Source: an uncultured Alteromonadaceae bacterium (GTDB taxonomy: Bacteria; Pseudomonadota; Gammaproteobacteria; Enterobacterales; Alteromonadaceae). From it: a stretch of DNA of 64,000 nucleotides. Positions within the stretch are counted from its first letter, which is position 1. The number at the start of each line of letters is the position of its first letter. Where the stretch lies: positions 186,001 through 250,000 of the forward strand of contig CANMXU010000005.1 in the NCBI GenBank assembly GCA_947501935.1. The letters are read 5' to 3'. This document shows, piece by piece, positions 18,357 to 28,049 of this stretch. The position numbers and the translations under genes are program-made. The notes under the pieces are model-generated. The model was not told the origin of the DNA. It made no database searches and worked only from the letters and a program-made list of their open reading frames with translations.

Positions 18357-19367
18357 TTAACTCGGGCGGTTTTTACGAAAGTAGAGCAAGGTTAAGAAAA
18401 ACATGCTGCCACTGGCGGCGGTGATCACACCAACAGGTAACTCTTGATTATCAAGCACAATACGCGAGAGCACATCAACCCAAATCATGAAAATGCCACC
18501 AACTAACGCGGTTAGTAAAATGCCATAAACGGTGCCTTGCGAGACAAAAAAGCGCACGATATGCGGGATCATCAAACCGACAAAACCAATGCCGCCGCAC
18601 ATTGATACTAAAGTTGCGGTAATTAATGAACTTAGCACCAACATTACAATGCGAAAGCGATTGACATTAATGCCTAATGTAGTCGCGCTTTCATCGCCTA
18701 AAAGCATGGCATTTAATTGACGACGATAGGCCAACATTACCGCGACACAGCTAATAATGACCACGGCAGGAAACCATAAGGTTGTCCACTGAGCACGGGA
18801 AAAGCTGCCCATAGTCCAAAACAAAATCGCGGCAACCGCTTGTGGATCGGTGTGATACAGCAATAAGCTGGTAAAGGAGCTAAATAGAAATGACAAAGCG
18901 ACACCCGCTAATAGCATTGACTCAACCTGTTGGCTTTGTCTGCGGCCGGCAATAAGCAATAGCATTAACATCGCCACTAAACTGCCAATAAAAGCCGCAC
19001 CAGAGGTGAATATACTTAAGGTGCCACCATATAAGGCCACTAAAATCACTACACCTAACGATGCCCCTGAGGAAATACCAAAAAGATAAGGGTCAGCAAG
19101 CGGGTTGCGAGTCACGGTTTGCAATATCAGTCCTGATACTGCTAAACCGCAGCCTGCGAGAAAAGCTAAAAGAGTGCGCGGCATACGCAGCTCCCAAATA
19201 ATACGCTCAAAGAAGAAGGCTTGTTCGCCGTCAACATTCGGTAATAAGCTCGTCCAAACATCGGTAAAACTAATTTCTGCAGCACCTAATGATAACGCTA
19301 AAAAACAGCTCAATATGGCGAAAAGGATAGTAATTATTAGCGCTAAGGTTTGATTAATTCGAATCAT
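18357..19367 (-). CDS. btuC: Cobalamin ABC transporter permease BtuC
   Basis: 336 aa FecCD/BtuC-type permease with about ten membrane segments. Typical motifs: ELRMPRTLLAFLAGCGLAVS, QTVTRNPLADPYLFGISSGA, FWTMGSF, and GFVGLMIPHIVRF. It forms the (BtuCD)2 importer with the preceding ATPase and BtuF. The family also includes siderophore permeases; assignment to B12 rests on the riboswitch and the cob genes in the operon. ATGA overlap with btuD. Confidence 0.9.
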   Translation of the reverse strand: MIRINQTLALIITILFAILSCFLALSLGAAEISFTDVWTSLLPNVDGEQAFFFERIIWELRMPRTLLAFLAGCGLAVSGLILQTVTRNPLADPYLFGISSGASLGVVILVALYGGTLSIFTSGAAFIGSLVAMLMLLLIAGRRQSQQVESMLLAGVALSFLFSSFTSLLLYHTDPQAVAAILFWTMGSFSRAQWTTLWFPAVVIISCVAVMLAYRRQLNAMLLGDESATTLGINVNRFRIVMLVLSSLITATLVSMCGGIGFVGLMIPHIVRFFVSQGTVYGILLTALVGGIFMIWVDVLSRIVLDNQELPVGVITAASGSMFFLTLLYFRKNRPS

Positions 19368-20260
19368 GCTTTGCTACCTTTATCACTAGTTTTCGTATCA
19401 ATTTGCTGCTTAGCTAATCGTTCAGTATGTACTTTAGCCTGAGCTTTATCTTGCTCTTTACTTAAGTAACCGTAGTAATAAGTAATATGCGGAACATTGT
19501 GCTGAGGATGTTCGGTAACTTGTGCACAAACACCAAAAACATCAGACAACATTTTTGACGTTAAAACCATTTTAGGGCTGCCTTCGCTGATCAACTTACC
19601 TTTATCAAGCACCAATAAATTATCGCACATTGCACTGGCAAGATTTAAGTCGTGAAAAGAGGCTATAACGGTAATACCTAACGATTTCGCCAATTCCATG
19701 ACTTGAATTTGATAACGCACATCTAAATGGCTGGTTGGTTCGTCCATAATCAACACACTTGGCGACTGCACTATCGCCCGAGCAATTAATGCTCGTTGTT
19801 TTTCACCGCCAGATAAATGTTCAAAACTTTGCCCTGCTTTATCAGCTAAACCTACTTGAGCAATAGCTCGATTAATTTTGTCGCGATCATTAACTTGCGC
19901 ACGGGTAAAAAGACCTTTATGAGGAATTAACCCTAAGGCGACAACATCAAATACGGTTAAATTAAAATGTGAAGGTGACTCTTGTAATACCACCGCAATT
20001 TGCTGGGCATAATCGTTAGCTGATATCTCCCAAATATCATCTTGATGCAAAGAAACATAGCCAGAGTCAGGTTTTACAAAGCGATATAAACAGCGTAGCA
20101 AGCTTGATTTACCTGCGCCATTAGGCCCCAAAATGCCGGTAAAACTGCCTTGTTCGACAGAAAAGCTAATATCATCGAGGATCACTTTTCCGTCAGCATG
20201 CCAGCTTAACTGCCGCACTGATATCAGTGATTTACCAGAAGATGAAAGAGTATTGCTCAA
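19364..20260 (-). CDS. btuD: Cobalamin ABC transporter ATPase BtuD
   Basis: 298 aa ABC ATPase: Walker A GPNGAGKSS (about residue 45), Q-loop VVLQESPSHF, signature LSGGEKQR, Walker B VLIMDEPTSHLD, switch His in IASFHDLNLA. A 40-residue Lys/Gln-rich C-terminal extension goes beyond the usual 250-260 residues. First gene of the cobalamin operon, about 115 nt after the riboswitch. Energises import with BtuC. Confidence 0.9.
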   Translation of the reverse strand: MSNTLSSSGKSLISVRQLSWHADGKVILDDISFSVEQGSFTGILGPNGAGKSSLLRCLYRFVKPDSGYVSLHQDDIWEISANDYAQQIAVVLQESPSHFNLTVFDVVALGLIPHKGLFTRAQVNDRDKINRAIAQVGLADKAGQSFEHLSGGEKQRALIARAIVQSPSVLIMDEPTSHLDVRYQIQVMELAKSLGITVIASFHDLNLASAMCDNLLVLDKGKLISEGSPKMVLTSKMLSDVFGVCAQVTEHPQHNVPHITYYYGYLSKEQDKAQAKVHTERLAKQQIDTKTSDKGSKA

Positions 20261-20374
20261 GGTTTATTCGCCTATTATAAAGCGGCCAAACAGAGCACAG
20301 TCAATCTACAAGAAATAGAGTTGAGCATACAATGTTCGAGTGTTCCCGCTCGAATTTGTTAGTAAATACTTAGT

Positions 20375-20500
20375 TAATGGGTATCCTGACTTGTCGTTTA
20401 CGTTACTCTGTTTTAATTTTGAATAACAAGACTTTACAGTTGCGGGTACAGTTGCGGACTTTCACCGCATTCCCAAAATTGCCATGTGCGGGCAATTCAT
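20375..20500 (-). ncRNA. Cobalamin riboswitch controlling the btuDC-cobTSUQ-btuF operon
   Basis: On the minus strand: GGGAATGCGGTGAAAGTCC, ACTGTACCCGCAACTGTAA (the B12 box) and AAGTCAGGATACCC at the 3' side. All are hallmarks of the cobalamin aptamer. The leader continues about 115 nt to btuD. It retains the P3-type GCGG..CCGC hairpin that the btuB element lacks. Confidence 0.93.
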
Positions 20501-20520
20501 TAAAAAAGATTTTATATGTA

Positions 20521-20784
20521 ATACCAATTCCATTAAATTTATTCCCATCTCAGAGCTATGTCAGAGAAGTTATAATAAATTAAATTTGTGCTGGTATAGT
20601 TATTCTATACTTAGAAAATTTGTGCAGTTATTGCTTTTCTGACAAGCTCCCAAGGGCGAGTTTAAAAGGCTTACATGCTGCGTTATTGATTTTGACAAGG
20701 GAATAACCATTCTCTTCAATCAATGCCTTGCCTCTCAGCCTTTTAATTCTCGCTGAGTGGGAAATAACTTAAAGGACTTGGTAT
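20521..20784. mobile_element. 264-bp MITE-like inverted-repeat element
   Basis: The ends are imperfect inverted repeats of about 35 bp: left begins ATACCAATTCCATTAAATTT, and the right end read on the other strand begins ATACCAAGTCCTTTAAGTTA; both continue with TTCCCA and CTCAG. The interior contains further palindromic parts (TAAAAGGCT near 20672 and its complement near 20737). No transposase ORF. It lies between cobC and the riboswitch. I infer a nonautonomous interspersed repeat; copies elsewhere in the genome would confirm. Confidence 0.65.
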
Positions 20785-20892
20785 AAGTTAAATCTAAGTT
20801 AAAAAATAACTTGCGGCGATTATCGTCAACGCCAGAAAAATAGCAAGATTTATTTAGTTTTTATCTGTTACAGGTCAAGCTTAGTCGCAAAA

Positions 20893-21576
20893 TTAAAAAA
20901 TGACTTTTGGCCAGTGCTGACCTTGCTCGTCATGATAAACCACAACCTTAATAACACTAGCATAAGGCACGTCAATTGCGCTCATATGCATAGTACCCGG
21001 AATGGGCAAAGCTAAAATACGCGCTAACAGGTGCTTGATCACCCCGCCATGCGCTATTACTAGAGTCTTTCCACTGGCTTGTTGGTTTAACCAACCTTGC
21101 CACCAGTTATCAACACGGCTAACAAAGTCAACCATTAACTCGCCATTTGGCGCAGCATGTTGCCAAGGGTTTTGCCAAAAGTCACCAATTGATATTTTTG
21201 CTTGCTCTTCATCATTAGCAGCTTCAGACCAAAGCGCTTGGTAATTTTTGCCATCCCAATCACCAAAATTCATTTCTTGCAGTGATTTTTCTATTATGAG
21301 AGGTATTTGTTGTTGTTGGCTAAAGTGCTGTGCAAACAAGGCGCAGCGCTTTAAGGGTGAACTGATGCAATGGTTAATTTGGGGTAATTTTTGTGTCGCA
21401 CGGTCAAGTTGTTGCCAGCCCAAGTCTGAAAGTAAAACATCGGTTTTACCTGCTAAAATTCCTGAGGTAGCAATTTCACCATGGCGCATTAGATACAAAG
21501 TACTGGTATTAGCTTTTTTCACCTGTAGGGAGTTTTCTGAAGAACGAAATAAAGAATTTTGAGGAGAATTTTTCAT
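20893..21576 (-). CDS. cobC: Histidine phosphatase, probable alpha-ribazole phosphatase
   Basis: 227 aa branch-1 histidine phosphatase. The catalytic motif LMRHGEIA is at residues about 29-36, with the second Arg/His region IVIAHGGVIKHLLARI (TLVIAHGG) near the C-terminus and EMNFGDWDGKNY in between, which is typical of CobC. It would remove phosphate from alpha-ribazole-5'-P or cobalamin-5'-P. The B12 role is inferred from the neighbouring cob operon. The first 25 residues are extra and poorly conserved-looking. Separated from the operon by the MITE-like element and the riboswitch, so not obviously co-transcribed. Could be another phosphoglycerate-mutase-like phosphatase. Confidence 0.78.
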   Translation of the reverse strand: MKNSPQNSLFRSSENSLQVKKANTSTLYLMRHGEIATSGILAGKTDVLLSDLGWQQLDRATQKLPQINHCISSPLKRCALFAQHFSQQQQIPLIIEKSLQEMNFGDWDGKNYQALWSEAANDEEQAKISIGDFWQNPWQHAAPNGELMVDFVSRVDNWWQGWLNQQASGKTLVIAHGGVIKHLLARILALPIPGTMHMSAIDVPYASVIKVVVYHDEQGQHWPKVIF

Positions 21577-21651
21577 ATCTGAAAATTAAAAACACTAGCA
21601 GTCTTTGATAAATATAAGCAACTAGTGTTAATGACTTAAGCAAAAATAACA

Positions 21652-21681
21652 AGCGGTTCTTGCTGCATAGCAATAACCGCT
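21652..21681 (-). terminator. Hairpin downstream of the POT transporter gene
   Basis: AGCGGTT..TTGCT pairs with AGCAA..AACCGCT. On the minus strand it is followed by a short T-rich stretch. Probably a second, weaker terminator behind the one at 21694-21726. Confidence 0.5.
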
Positions 21682-21693
21682 AATAATAACCGT

Positions 21694-21726
21694 TAAAAAA
21701 GCACCCCCTCGCTTAAGCAGGTGCTT
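21694..21726 (-). terminator. Terminator overlapping the POT transporter stop codon
   Basis: On the minus strand AAGCACC pairs with GGTGCTT, followed by TTTTTT. The stop codon TAA of the transporter lies in the loop. Confidence 0.8.
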
Positions 21727-23131
21727 GTTCGTTACTTATCGCTTTGGTTTTATTATCTAAATAAGCAATCACTCGACCATAAATAATCAATGATATTGCT
21801 GAAACAGTCGCAATAGCAGCAAATATGTACCAAATATAATGGGCATTAACGGCTGCTTCTTGCCAAGCTTGATGATCAGCAAATTTACGTGGGTCTGGGC
21901 AGTAGGCATCTAATAAATAACCGGATAAACCAAAACCTAATAATGAACTAATAAAAGAATGTAAATGTGAAAACCCTAAATACAAGGCTTCTTCACCTTT
22001 AGGTGCTTGTAATGAAAAGTATTCTAAAAAGCGCGGCGAGATAAAAGATTCAGCCAAACCTTGGAAAATAATGCCAACGATCATCATAAAGGCTATTGGG
22101 TGAACTTGCATAAAGCCTAAGTTAATATCGCCAGTTATCATATTGCCTGATGCCATTAAAATAGCCGACAACGGCATAATAAACATACCTGTGGTCATCG
22201 AAAATAAGGCACTACGCTTTCTCATCAGTGCGGTAACAAAGCTAACCGTAATCACCACCACCAAAGGGTTAACGTTAGCATACCATGATGGTGATGCGCC
22301 CTCGCCTGCCATACGTAATACATACTTTGGCATAGTGGCATATAACTGATGTTGTACCATCCAAAAACCAGTAATAATTAGAATAAGCGCAAGTAGTCGG
22401 CCATTAGATAATACTTTTATTAACGCGCGACAAACTTCTGATAACGACTTGCCTTTATGCTCGGTTTCGGCATTTTTAAAGAAAAAGAATACACTAATAA
22501 AAGCAATACAAGTCATCGCCGCAGCAAAGTAGTTAAGGTTAATTAAACCTAAATCGCCCATTGATTCGCGTAGCGGTTTTACAATGGTTTTTCCTGAGAA
22601 AGCGCCAATGTTTACCATCATGTAAAAAATGGCAAAACCTTTAGCACGATTTTCTGTGGTGGTTGATTGCGCAACCGTACCTGTGATCACCGCTTTAATA
22701 AATGAACCACCAATCATGATAATCACCATAATAGGTATTATCGCCCAGCGAATATCTTGTTCAAGCAAGCCGGTAAACTGTACCGTTTTGCCATATTCAA
22801 CTAGACCTTGATTTTCTAACAAGGCAGGAAACAGTGCCAAGCCACCATAACCTAAGGTTAATAACGCAAACGCGAGCAACAGTGAATGGCGAAAACCAAT
22901 TTTATCGGCAATAGCACCGGTAAAAGTTGGCAGGAAATAAAGGCCTGCAGAAAAAGAGCCCGAAATCCACGCAGCTTGAATATCGTCAAAGCCTAAAATT
23001 CGTGAAAGATATAAGGTAATTACAATGAAAACACCATAATAAGCGGCGCGTTCAAGTAACTCGACACTGTTAGCTATCCAAAAGTTTTTCGGATAACTTT
23101 GAAAAACAGAGGGCTTGGTTGTTGTGGTCAT
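21713..23131 (-). CDS. POT/PTR-family peptide transporter (MFS)
   Basis: 472 aa, about 12-14 membrane segments. The POT ExxER motif is present as ELLERAAYYG near the N-terminus, and the cytoplasmic loop GAIADKIGFRHSL follows helix 3; NIGAFSGKTIVKPL lies mid-protein. Proton-coupled uptake of di/tripeptides is the family function. I place the start at ATG 23131 (MTTTTKPSVF); the upstream extension would need a TTG start at 23194. The neighbouring S9 peptidase on the other strand could supply peptides. Ends in a hairpin terminator that includes the stop codon. Confidence 0.85.
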   Translation of the reverse strand: MTTTTKPSVFQSYPKNFWIANSVELLERAAYYGVFIVITLYLSRILGFDDIQAAWISGSFSAGLYFLPTFTGAIADKIGFRHSLLLAFALLTLGYGGLALFPALLENQGLVEYGKTVQFTGLLEQDIRWAIIPIMVIIMIGGSFIKAVITGTVAQSTTTENRAKGFAIFYMMVNIGAFSGKTIVKPLRESMGDLGLINLNYFAAAMTCIAFISVFFFFKNAETEHKGKSLSEVCRALIKVLSNGRLLALILIITGFWMVQHQLYATMPKYVLRMAGEGASPSWYANVNPLVVVITVSFVTALMRKRSALFSMTTGMFIMPLSAILMASGNMITGDINLGFMQVHPIAFMMIVGIIFQGLAESFISPRFLEYFSLQAPKGEEALYLGFSHLHSFISSLLGFGLSGYLLDAYCPDPRKFADHQAWQEAAVNAHYIWYIFAAIATVSAISLIIYGRVIAYLDNKTKAISNEQAPA

Positions 23132-23507
23132 ATTTGTCTCAACTTCATGTTTGAACCCTGCAAATGGCTTTTTTATCTCACCTTGTGCTATCAATAAAAA
23201 AACTGCGGGGTTTGTTGTAATAATTTTAAAAGGGTTAACTCAATTCAAATTAAGTTTTATTGTTTTTATAGGCTAACTTTAACTTGGTAGGTTTTTGACT
23301 AAAGGTACGTACTTTACTCAAAAATCTACAAACCAAAGTGCGAGCAACAGTTTACCGATATCAAAAGTCTATATTGTCTATTTAATCTCGTTTTTTGCTC
23401 TATTCGTCTATTTTAGCGGTGTTGATGTTGGTTTAACTACTAAGAAATAGATAATATTAAGCGACAATAAGTAACAAAAAGTACGCGTTAAAAGGAAAAG
23501 TCACCAC
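23132..23507. other. Intergenic region between divergent POT transporter and S9 peptidase genes
   Basis: AT-rich 376 bp. The near-palindrome AAAGGTACGTACTTT (23301-23315) is the only site-like sequence I see. No credible ORF. Confidence 0.45.
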
Positions 23508-25589
23508 GTGAAAAAAAAACTTACTACCATAAAAAAAACCTTAGCCTTAGCTATCGGCTTAATCAGCTACTCAGCACTTGCCGCTGATACATTTACCGCT
23601 GAAGAATTAGCAACGTTGCAACAAGTCAGCCAAGCACAAGTTAGCCCTAATGGTGAAACTATTGCTTTTACCCGTTCAGTTCCCCGTGAACTTTATGTCG
23701 AAAAAGATGGCTTAAACTGGGATGAGCTTTATGTTGTTGACGATAAAGGCAATGAACGTGCTTTTATTACCGGCAAAGTAAACATCAAAAACATTCAATG
23801 GTCTGCTGACGGTAGCCAGATTTATTTTCTCAGTAAAATGAAAGATGATAAATTTACCTCACTCTACCAAATTGCCATCAACGGCGGCCAAGCACAAAAA
23901 GTAGCGGCGCTTAAAGGCACCAGCATCAGTGACTATGAAATTACCGCAAAAACCGGTCAAATAGCTCTTTTAGCAAAACCTGCCAAAGACGCTTCAGAGA
24001 AAAAGCTTAAAGAGTTTGGTTTTAAAGCCGAAATTTATGAAGAAAATTTAGTTAACCAACAACTTTATGTAGTTGACCTAAAAGCAAGTAATAAAGAATT
24101 AACGCCAAGCCCATGGCCAATTGACACTTATGCTTCAGACATTCATTGGTCTCCGTCTGGCGAGCGTTTATTAGTAAAAACCCAACCAACAGCGTTAATT
24201 GACGACAAGTACATGAAGTCGCAATGGCACATTGTTGACGCGAAAAGCCAGCAAGTTACCACTTCATTTGCCACAGAAGGAAAGCTAGGCGCAGCTGAAT
24301 TTTCTTATGACGGTAAATATGTTGCTTTACACGGCGCAGAAGACAAACACGATCCAGCTAATGGCCGTTTGTTTTTAGCTGAAACCGCTACAGGTAAAGT
24401 AACTGACTGGTTACCTAACCATTTAGGCCATGTCAGTGATTTTGAATGGGCGAATGATGAAAACAGCTTATTCTTTGCCAGCAACATTGGCACTGAAACC
24501 GTTATCGCCAAAATCAAACCAGGTAAAAACAGCTATAAAACGCTAGTAAAACCGGGGAAATTTATCGCCACTAACATCAGTGTTTCTGACTCTGACAAAA
24601 CCATAGTCGTAAAAGCTAACACCGCTAAGCACCCGAACGAAGTATTTATGTTACGTGGTTCAAAAGCTAAATCTAGCCGTTTAACTGACTCAAACCCATG
24701 GTTGAGTAAAAAAACCTTGGCCAAGCAAGAAACTATTGAAATAAAAGCCCGTGACGGCGTAGAACTAAGTGGCGTATTAATTTACCCATTAGACTATAAA
24801 AAAGGTCAAAGCTACCCACTGATCATGTCAGTACATGGCGGCCCTGAAAGTCATGACAAAAACGGTTGGGTAACGGCTTATTCTCGCCCTGGCCAATTGG
24901 CAGCAAGCCAAGGTTATGTAGTGTTCTATCCAAACTATCGAGGTAGTACAGGTAAAGGCGTTGCTTATTCAAAGCTTGGTCAAAATGATTATGCAGGTGC
25001 TGAATTTAACGACTTAGTCGACTTAAAAGATCACTTAGTTAACATTGGTTTAGTTGATGAAAAACGTGTTGGTATTACCGGTGGTTCATACGGCGGTTAT
25101 GCATCAGCGTGGGCAGCAACTAAGTTAACCGAGCATTTTGCTGCGAGTGTAATGTTTGTTGGTATTTCTAACCAATTATCAAAATTTGGTACTACTGATA
25201 TTTCTAATGAAATGCACTCAGTTCATGCCCGTTCTTACCCTTGGGACAAATGGCAATACTATTTAGAGCGTAGCCCTATTTATTGGGCTGGTCAGTCAAA
25301 AACACCATTATTAATCATGCATGGTAAAAGTGACCCACGTGTACATCCGGCACAATCAATGGAACTTTATCGCTACATGAAAGTACAAGGTAAAGCCGTA
25401 CGTTTAGTGTATTACCCAGATGAAGGCCATGGCAACAAGCGCATTGCGGCAAAATACGACTACAACTTACGTTTAATGCGTTGGATGGATAACTATTTAA
25501 AAGCCGGCGAAACGACTATGCCAAGTCATGAAATTGACCATAAAGCAAAGTTGGCTGAGCAAAGCAAAAAAGCTAGCCCTGCCAAATAG
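23508..25589 (+). CDS. Secreted S9-family prolyl oligopeptidase / dipeptidyl peptidase
   Basis: 693 aa with a signal peptide (cleavage after ALA, residue about 26). The N-terminal part (about 30-400) is a beta-propeller with WD40-like TolB repeats (QWSADGSQIYFLS; HWSPSGERLLV; FSYDGKYVAL). The C-terminal alpha/beta-hydrolase domain has SVHGGPESHD, the nucleophile Ser in GGSYGGYAS, the Asp in HGKSDPRVHP and the His in DEGHGNK. It cleaves peptides, probably N-terminal di/oligopeptides, in the periplasm. GTG start at 23508 after AAAAGGAAAAG. Single gene with a strong terminator. Confidence 0.92.
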   Translation: MKKKLTTIKKTLALAIGLISYSALAADTFTAEELATLQQVSQAQVSPNGETIAFTRSVPRELYVEKDGLNWDELYVVDDKGNERAFITGKVNIKNIQWSADGSQIYFLSKMKDDKFTSLYQIAINGGQAQKVAALKGTSISDYEITAKTGQIALLAKPAKDASEKKLKEFGFKAEIYEENLVNQQLYVVDLKASNKELTPSPWPIDTYASDIHWSPSGERLLVKTQPTALIDDKYMKSQWHIVDAKSQQVTTSFATEGKLGAAEFSYDGKYVALHGAEDKHDPANGRLFLAETATGKVTDWLPNHLGHVSDFEWANDENSLFFASNIGTETVIAKIKPGKNSYKTLVKPGKFIATNISVSDSDKTIVVKANTAKHPNEVFMLRGSKAKSSRLTDSNPWLSKKTLAKQETIEIKARDGVELSGVLIYPLDYKKGQSYPLIMSVHGGPESHDKNGWVTAYSRPGQLAASQGYVVFYPNYRGSTGKGVAYSKLGQNDYAGAEFNDLVDLKDHLVNIGLVDEKRVGITGGSYGGYASAWAATKLTEHFAASVMFVGISNQLSKFGTTDISNEMHSVHARSYPWDKWQYYLERSPIYWAGQSKTPLLIMHGKSDPRVHPAQSMELYRYMKVQGKAVRLVYYPDEGHGNKRIAAKYDYNLRLMRWMDNYLKAGETTMPSHEIDHKAKLAEQSKKASPAK

Positions 25590-25622
25590 TAGCTATTTCA
25601 GCAAAGCTAATGTTTAAATATC

Positions 25623-25658
25623 AAACCTCCCTAAGCTTCATTAGGGAGGTTTTTTTTA
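25623..25658 (+). terminator. Rho-independent terminator of the S9 peptidase gene
   Basis: AAACCTCCCTAA / TTAGGGAGGTTT with a 6-nt loop and eight Ts. Confidence 0.95.
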
Positions 25659-25939
25659 TGACTTTTCATACTGTGGAGTTGAAATGTTGATAGTAGTGAA
25701 AGCAATTCTGTTAAATTAATTCTCACGATATGGGAAATAACTTAATAAAATAAATAAGCTAGCATTGTTAACTTCGCCCTATTGTTACTTTGAACTTTAC
25801 TTTGTACAAAAATTTCTTTATTAATTGAAGCAAACTATACTGATTTAACAGCGCAAAGGATTTTGCCCGTAACTACAACCAAGATCATTTTTCGTTAGTG
25901 CTTATAAAAACAATATTAATTACATGAAAGGTAATAACC
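25659..25939. other. Intergenic region upstream of the chemoreceptor gene
   Basis: 281 bp AT-rich DNA without an ORF. An RBS-like GAAAGG precedes the chemoreceptor ATG. I see no sigma-28 promoter that I would defend. Confidence 0.4.
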
Positions 25940-27820
25940 ATGCTTTTGAAACAAAAAGTTTATGCAAGTCTGATCAGTGCCATTGTTTTACCCTTAGCTA
26001 TTTCAACCTTCCTTTTTTCTAACAATATAAAGTCTCATGCTGAGGAAAAGCTCGCTAAAATTGATTTACCTACCGCCTTAGGCGAAGTTAGAAATGCGGT
26101 AGAGTTAGAGCTATTACAGCCGATTACCATGTCAAAAGCCATCGCCCAAAATACCTTAGTGACTAACTGGTTAGCCAATGGCGAAAATGAACAGCAACTC
26201 GCTGATTTTACTCAATACTTAAGCAATATAAAAAATAAAGAAAATGCCATTACCTCGTTTATTGTTTCAAAAAACTCCAGAAATTATTATACCGCCGACG
26301 GTATTTCGAGAAAAATTAGCCAAGCAGAAGACGGCTGGTTTTACAGTTTTATTAATTCAAGTAAAGAATTTGAACTTAGTTTAGATATTGATAAAAAATT
26401 AGGTAAAGCGGCAGTTTTCATTAATTATGCCATTGAAGTTAATGGCCAAAGAACAGCAATTGGCGGGGTTGGCCGCTCTTTAGAAGCGATGACCAAGCTT
26501 ATTCAAAGCCACCATGTCGGTACAAGCGGTATTGTTTATTTAGTTGGTGCTAATGGCGAAATAAAGCTACATCCTAATAAAAACTTAATTGGTAATCAGG
26601 TCAATCTTACTGCCGTACAAGGTGGCAAAATTGAAGAGATAAGCCAAGATGAGCGCAGTTTTATTCGCTCAAGCACACCATTAACTTCATTAGACTGGCA
26701 TTTAGTCGCAGAAATTCCTGAACAAGAACTATACGGCGCAATTGATGACGCCATTAATATGAATATATTATTCGGGGTGATTATTGCTGCGATTGGCTTT
26801 GTTTTAGTCCGTATTTTATCTAACCAAATTTTCAAACCTATTGAAGTTATCACCAAAGCAGTAAATGCGTTAACCCAAAATGACGGCGATTTAACTGCAC
26901 GTTTGCCGATTAAAGACGAAAATGAAATTAGTAAACTCGCTGATAACTTTAATGTTTTCCTCGAACAATTACATGGCATGTTTTGCCAAGTTTCAGAGTC
27001 TTCTCAAAGTGTGAAAAATATTTCCGACAGTGTAAAAACCGAAATGAGCCAAGCGATGAAGCTTTCAGAAAATCAGTCAGAAAGTACTCACACCGTTGCT
27101 GCCGCAGTTAATGAAATGGAAATGACGGTATTAGAGATATCTGAAAGTGCTAACCGAGCCTCAGAAATAGCCAATGACTCGCAAGATGAAACCGTAAAAG
27201 GTAATGCTTATGTGGTTGAAACTATCGAGCAGATGACACTTTTAGAGCAATCGATGGCGTCATCTGTGCAATCTGTATCTGAATTATCAGATGAAATTCA
27301 ATCGATTACTCATGTACTTGAAGTAATTAAAGGTATTTCAGAACAAACCAACTTACTTGCCTTGAACGCCGCCATTGAAGCTGCTCGCGCCGGAGAACAA
27401 GGCCGTGGTTTTGCTGTAGTTGCTGACGAAGTAAGAACGCTTGCACAAAAAACGGCGGAGTCGACCGAAGAAATAAATTCGATGATCAATACCTTAAAAT
27501 CAAAAGCCAGCGATACGGTATCAGCCATTGAAGTAGGTAGTAATTCCACCAAACAAACCTCAGACAGACTCAGCCAAACGGGCGAAACTTTATCAGATGT
27601 ATCCACTAAAATTGAAAGTTTAACCGAGGTGAATACTCAAGTAGCCACCGCCACCAAAGAGCAAACCAGTGCGACATCAGAGATTAGCCATAACATTGTT
27701 TTAATTTCAGATACCGCCAGTGAAACTAAAGACAAGGTGCTGCAATCAACCGAGCTTTGTAATCAGCTTAATGAAGAGGCAAATTCCTTAGATAATTTGA
27801 TCAATAAATTCACCTTATGA
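25940..27820 (+). CDS. Methyl-accepting chemotaxis protein with dCache-type sensor
   Basis: 626 aa. First membrane helix at residues about 8-27, a periplasmic dCache-like domain (about 30-270, with [19 protein letters not shown] and [13 protein letters not shown]), second helix about 274-292, HAMP (about 295-347; [15 protein letters not shown]), then the signalling domain with hairpin tip [20 protein letters not shown] and [20 protein letters not shown]. No CheR-docking pentapeptide at the C-terminus. Ligand unknown; dCache domains often bind amino acids or organic acids. Stand-alone gene. Confidence 0.93.
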   Translation: MLLKQKVYASLISAIVLPLAISTFLFSNNIKSHAEEKLAKIDLPTALGEVRNAVELELLQPITMSKAIAQNTLVTNWLANGENEQQLADFTQYLSNIKNKENAITSFIVSKNSRNYYTADGISRKISQAEDGWFYSFINSSKEFELSLDIDKKLGKAAVFINYAIEVNGQRTAIGGVGRSLEAMTKLIQSHHVGTSGIVYLVGANGEIKLHPNKNLIGNQVNLTAVQGGKIEEISQDERSFIRSSTPLTSLDWHLVAEIPEQELYGAIDDAINMNILFGVIIAAIGFVLVRILSNQIFKPIEVITKAVNALTQNDGDLTARLPIKDENEISKLADNFNVFLEQLHGMFCQVSESSQSVKNISDSVKTEMSQAMKLSENQSESTHTVAAAVNEMEMTVLEISESANRASEIANDSQDETVKGNAYVVETIEQMTLLEQSMASSVQSVSELSDEIQSITHVLEVIKGISEQTNLLALNAAIEAARAGEQGRGFAVVADEVRTLAQKTAESTEEINSMINTLKSKASDTVSAIEVGSNSTKQTSDRLSQTGETLSDVSTKIESLTEVNTQVATATKEQTSATSEISHNIVLISDTASETKDKVLQSTELCNQLNEEANSLDNLINKFTL

Positions 27821-27865
27821 TCAATAACTAAACGATAAAAAATAAAGAGTTAAAATAGTACCATT

Positions 27866-27906
27866 AAAAAACGAGCAATAGCCTTCCCCCTACTGCTCGT
27901 TTTTTT
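27866..27906 (+). terminator. Rho-independent terminator of the chemoreceptor gene
   Basis: AAAACGAGCAATAG pairs with CTACTGCTCGTTTT (one G-U pair), followed by a T-run. Confidence 0.88.
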
Positions 27907-27916
27907 ATTGCTTACT

Positions 27917-28042
27917 CTTCTATCTTCTATCTTCTATCTTCTATCTTCCAACTTCTGGCTTTTGGCTTCTAACTTCTGGCTTTTGGCTTCTGGCTTTTGG
28001 CTTCTGGCTTTTGGCTTCTGGCTTTTGGCTTCTGGCTTACTG
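27917..28042. repeat. Heptanucleotide tandem array, 18 units
   Basis: Counted 18 units of 7 bp: four CTTCTAT, one CTTCCAA, then CTTCTGG and CTTTTGG largely alternating, with one CTTCTAA, and a final CTTACTG. Every unit begins CTT. It ends 7 bp before the aspA stop codon position, so on the aspA mRNA strand it is the immediate 3' region with AAG every 7 nt. Confidence 0.95.
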
Positions 28043-28049
28043 CTATTCG

